This document shows, piece by piece, positions 62,509-64,000 of a stretch of DNA of 64,000 nucleotides; position 1 is the first letter of the stretch, and each line of letters begins with the position of its first letter. The stretch lies in assembly GCF_001314605.1 (NCBI RefSeq), contig NZ_LIHP01000011.1, positions 124,001 to 188,000 of the forward strand, in the 5' to 3' direction. The notes under the pieces were generated by a model. That model was given only the letters and a program-made list of their open reading frames with translations, was not told where the DNA came from and made no database searches. The stretch comes from Marinobacter sp. HL-58. Its GTDB lineage: Bacteria > Pseudomonadota > Gammaproteobacteria > Pseudomonadales > Oleiphilaceae. A program made the translations under genes and the position numbers.

Positions 62509-64000
62509 TCACACAGTCTGGCCAGTAATGGCTCTGATCAGCGTATCTTCAGTTACCTCATTGCGGTCAAAGCATTGGGTAATGCGGCCATCGTACATGG
62601 CGACAATCCGGTCACTGACGGTCAGCACCTCCGGCATTTCCGAGCTGACAACGATCACCGCCAGGCCGGATTTTGCCAGCTCCCTGATCAGATGATGGAT
62701 CTCTGATTTGGAACCAACGTCAATTCCTCTGGTGGGCTCGTCAAGGATGAGGATCTTTGGCGAGGTACTTAACCATTTACCAATGACCACCTTCTGCTGA
62801 TTACCACCACTGAGGTTGAGCGTTTCATATTCCCAGCCGGGGCATTTGATTCGAAGCTTTTCCATATACTCTTCGAATATGGTTCTTTCAGCAGCGGTAT
62901 CTATCCAGCCGAATTTGGTAAATTTGCTGATGTTGGCCAACGTGGTGTTGTCCTTGCAGCTCATACCGAGAACAAGGCCCTGTTCCTTGCGGCTCTCCGG
63001 CACCAGGCCAAGACCATGATCGATGGCATCGCACGGGGAATTGATGACCAGGTCTTCTCCGTTGATCTGGACACTTCCGGTATCAGGCTTACGCAGACCG
63101 AAAATGGTTTCCATGACCTCGGTACGGCCAGCCCCCACCAGGCCGTAGAATCCGACGACTTCACCCACATGGACATCGAATGAAATGTCGGAATACAAAC
63201 CCTCGATACCCAGGCCATCGACCTTCAGCGCCTTGTTGCCCAGTTCCGGCGGCTCATGCTCAATATCGGCATCCAGATCACGGCCGATCATGCACTGAGT
63301 CACTTCGTCTTCATTGGTTTGCGCGGTTTCAAAAGTGCCCTGGTAGGTGCCATCCCGCAGCACTGTAATGCGGTCGGAAAGTTCAAAAATCTCATCCATC
63401 CGATGCGAGATGTAGACAATGGCCGTGCCACTTTCCTTCAGCTCTCTGATAACACCAAACAGCACTACCTTTTCGTAGTCCGTCAGAGAGGCTGTGGGTT
63501 CATCGAAGACAACCACCTTGGGCTGGAACACCAGCGCGCGAGCAATTTCTACCATCTGCTGGTTGGCAATTGAAAGATGACCAAGCGGATCCGTGGGCTG
63601 GAATTTGCAGTTAAGACGCTCAAGGATCTCGCCACACCGCTGGTTCAGTTGACGATTATTGACAAGCATTCCGCCAAAACGGGGAAGGTTTCCAAGGAAA
63701 ACATTCTCCGCCACGCTCATGTCCGGAACCAGGGAAAGCTCCTGGTGGATCAGCAACACGCCGTGGTCCCTTGCCTCCAGAGGACTCGACATGGTCACAA
63801 GCTGATCCTCGAGAATGACCTCACCCCCGTCCGGCTTGTAGATGCCCGCCAGTATCTTCATCAGCGTGGATTTACCAGCGCCGTTTTCACCAAGAAGGGC
63901 ATGGACTTCACCTGCGCGCACATCCAGGTCCACGTTATCCAGGGCCTTTACACCCGGGAAAGATTTACTGACATTTTTCAACCTCAGTAGGGGTTTCTGG
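62509..64000 (-). CDS. Sugar ABC transporter ATPase, RbsA type (5' partial)
   Basis: Tandem ATP-binding subunit for a ribose- or other sugar-type importer. The frame is open to the right edge (KPLLRLKNVSKSFPG), so the true start is outside; at least 497 residues are seen. First domain: Walker A GENGAGKST, Walker B VVVFDEPTAS. Second domain: a degenerate P-loop GLVGAGRTE, typical of RbsA-type proteins, and LSGGNQQKVVIG. It is convergent with the LacI regulator, and the permease and binding-protein genes presumably lie beyond the edge. It may import the compound processed by the dehydrogenase/M24 module. Confidence 0.93.
   Translation of the reverse strand, partial: QKPLLRLKNVSKSFPGVKALDNVDLDVRAGEVHALLGENGAGKSTLMKILAGIYKPDGGEVILEDQLVTMSSPLEARDHGVLLIHQELSLVPDMSVAENVFLGNLPRFGGMLVNNRQLNQRCGEILERLNCKFQPTDPLGHLSIANQQMVEIARALVFQPKVVVFDEPTASLTDYEKVVLFGVIRELKESGTAIVYISHRMDEIFELSDRITVLRDGTYQGTFETAQTNEDEVTQCMIGRDLDADIEHEPPELGNKALKVDGLGIEGLYSDISFDVHVGEVVGFYGLVGAGRTEVMETIFGLRKPDTGSVQINGEDLVINSPCDAIDHGLGLVPESRKEQGLVLGMSCKDNTTLANISKFTKFGWIDTAAERTIFEEYMEKLRIKCPGWEYETLNLSGGNQQKVVIGKWLSTSPKILILDEPTRGIDVGSKSEIHHLIRELAKSGLAVIVVSSEMPEVLTVSDRIVAMYDGRITQCFDRNEVTEDTLIRAITGQTV

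Overview
The window looks like a chromosome segment of a marine gammaproteobacterium close to Marinobacter. This is inferred from gene order and protein flavour: the argH-algZ-algR-hemCDXY block, the ubiD-rho-trxA-ppx block and the FKBP-algQ-dsbB block are recalled from Pseudomonas aeruginosa, but here they are rearranged and joined by other genes. Coding density is high and GC-rich, except in one accessory stretch at about 48.3-56.9 kb.

Layout. 0-9.7 kb: a partial degenerate GGDEF/EAL protein, argH, the AlgZ/AlgR two-component pair, and the heme operon hemC-hemD-hemX-hemY. 9.7-21.2 kb: a REP-like repeat pair, a ferredoxin-type flavin reductase, ubiD, rho, a molybdenum-cofactor cluster (moaB-moeA-moaD-moaE) sitting between rho and trxA, then ppx and an ABC-F ATPase. 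21.2-30.9 kb: two small conserved proteins, an FKBP lipoprotein, algQ/rsd, dsbB, a FliL-domain protein, rmf, gshA, tex and a GGDEF-EAL protein. 31-38.2 kb: rep helicase, a lipoprotein of the galactose-oxidase copper-radical family with every expected active-site residue, its small exported neighbour, cytochrome c5, a small membrane protein and outer-membrane phospholipase A. 38.3-48.1 kb: algC-type mutase, bfr, bfd with a Fur box, lrgA/lrgB, yaeQ, the branched-chain 2-oxoacid dehydrogenase operon (E1a-E1b-E2) and a Ser/Thr-kinase-like protein directly downstream.

48.2-56.9 kb is the accessory zone. It begins at tRNA-Arg(CCG), followed by three TGTGTCC repeats exactly 11 bp apart. It holds remnants of IS1380 and IS3-family transposases, a decayed 3-hydroxyisobutyrate-dehydrogenase-type gene and a decayed siderophore-interacting protein gene. 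Intact genes are an AaeX/AaeA/AaeB-like efflux operon, a methyltransferase, a cytochrome b561 divergent from a LysR regulator, and a stand-alone globin. 56.9-64 kb: type II NADH dehydrogenase, then a catabolic module of a succinate-semialdehyde-type dehydrogenase, an M24-fold protein with an altered metal site, a LacI-family regulator with a perfect palindromic operator, and an RbsA-like sugar ABC ATPase running off the right edge.

The strongest structural signal that gene calling does not explain is a family of four intergenic repeats (12.37, 12.60, 16.9 and 38.2 kb). Each has 25-28 bp inverted-repeat arms that differ between copies but stay self-complementary, around a conserved core of about 54 nt. 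The next most interesting loci are the copper-radical oxidase with its flanking regulatory structure, the kinase beside the branched-chain dehydrogenase, and the M24 protein with a lost metal ligand.
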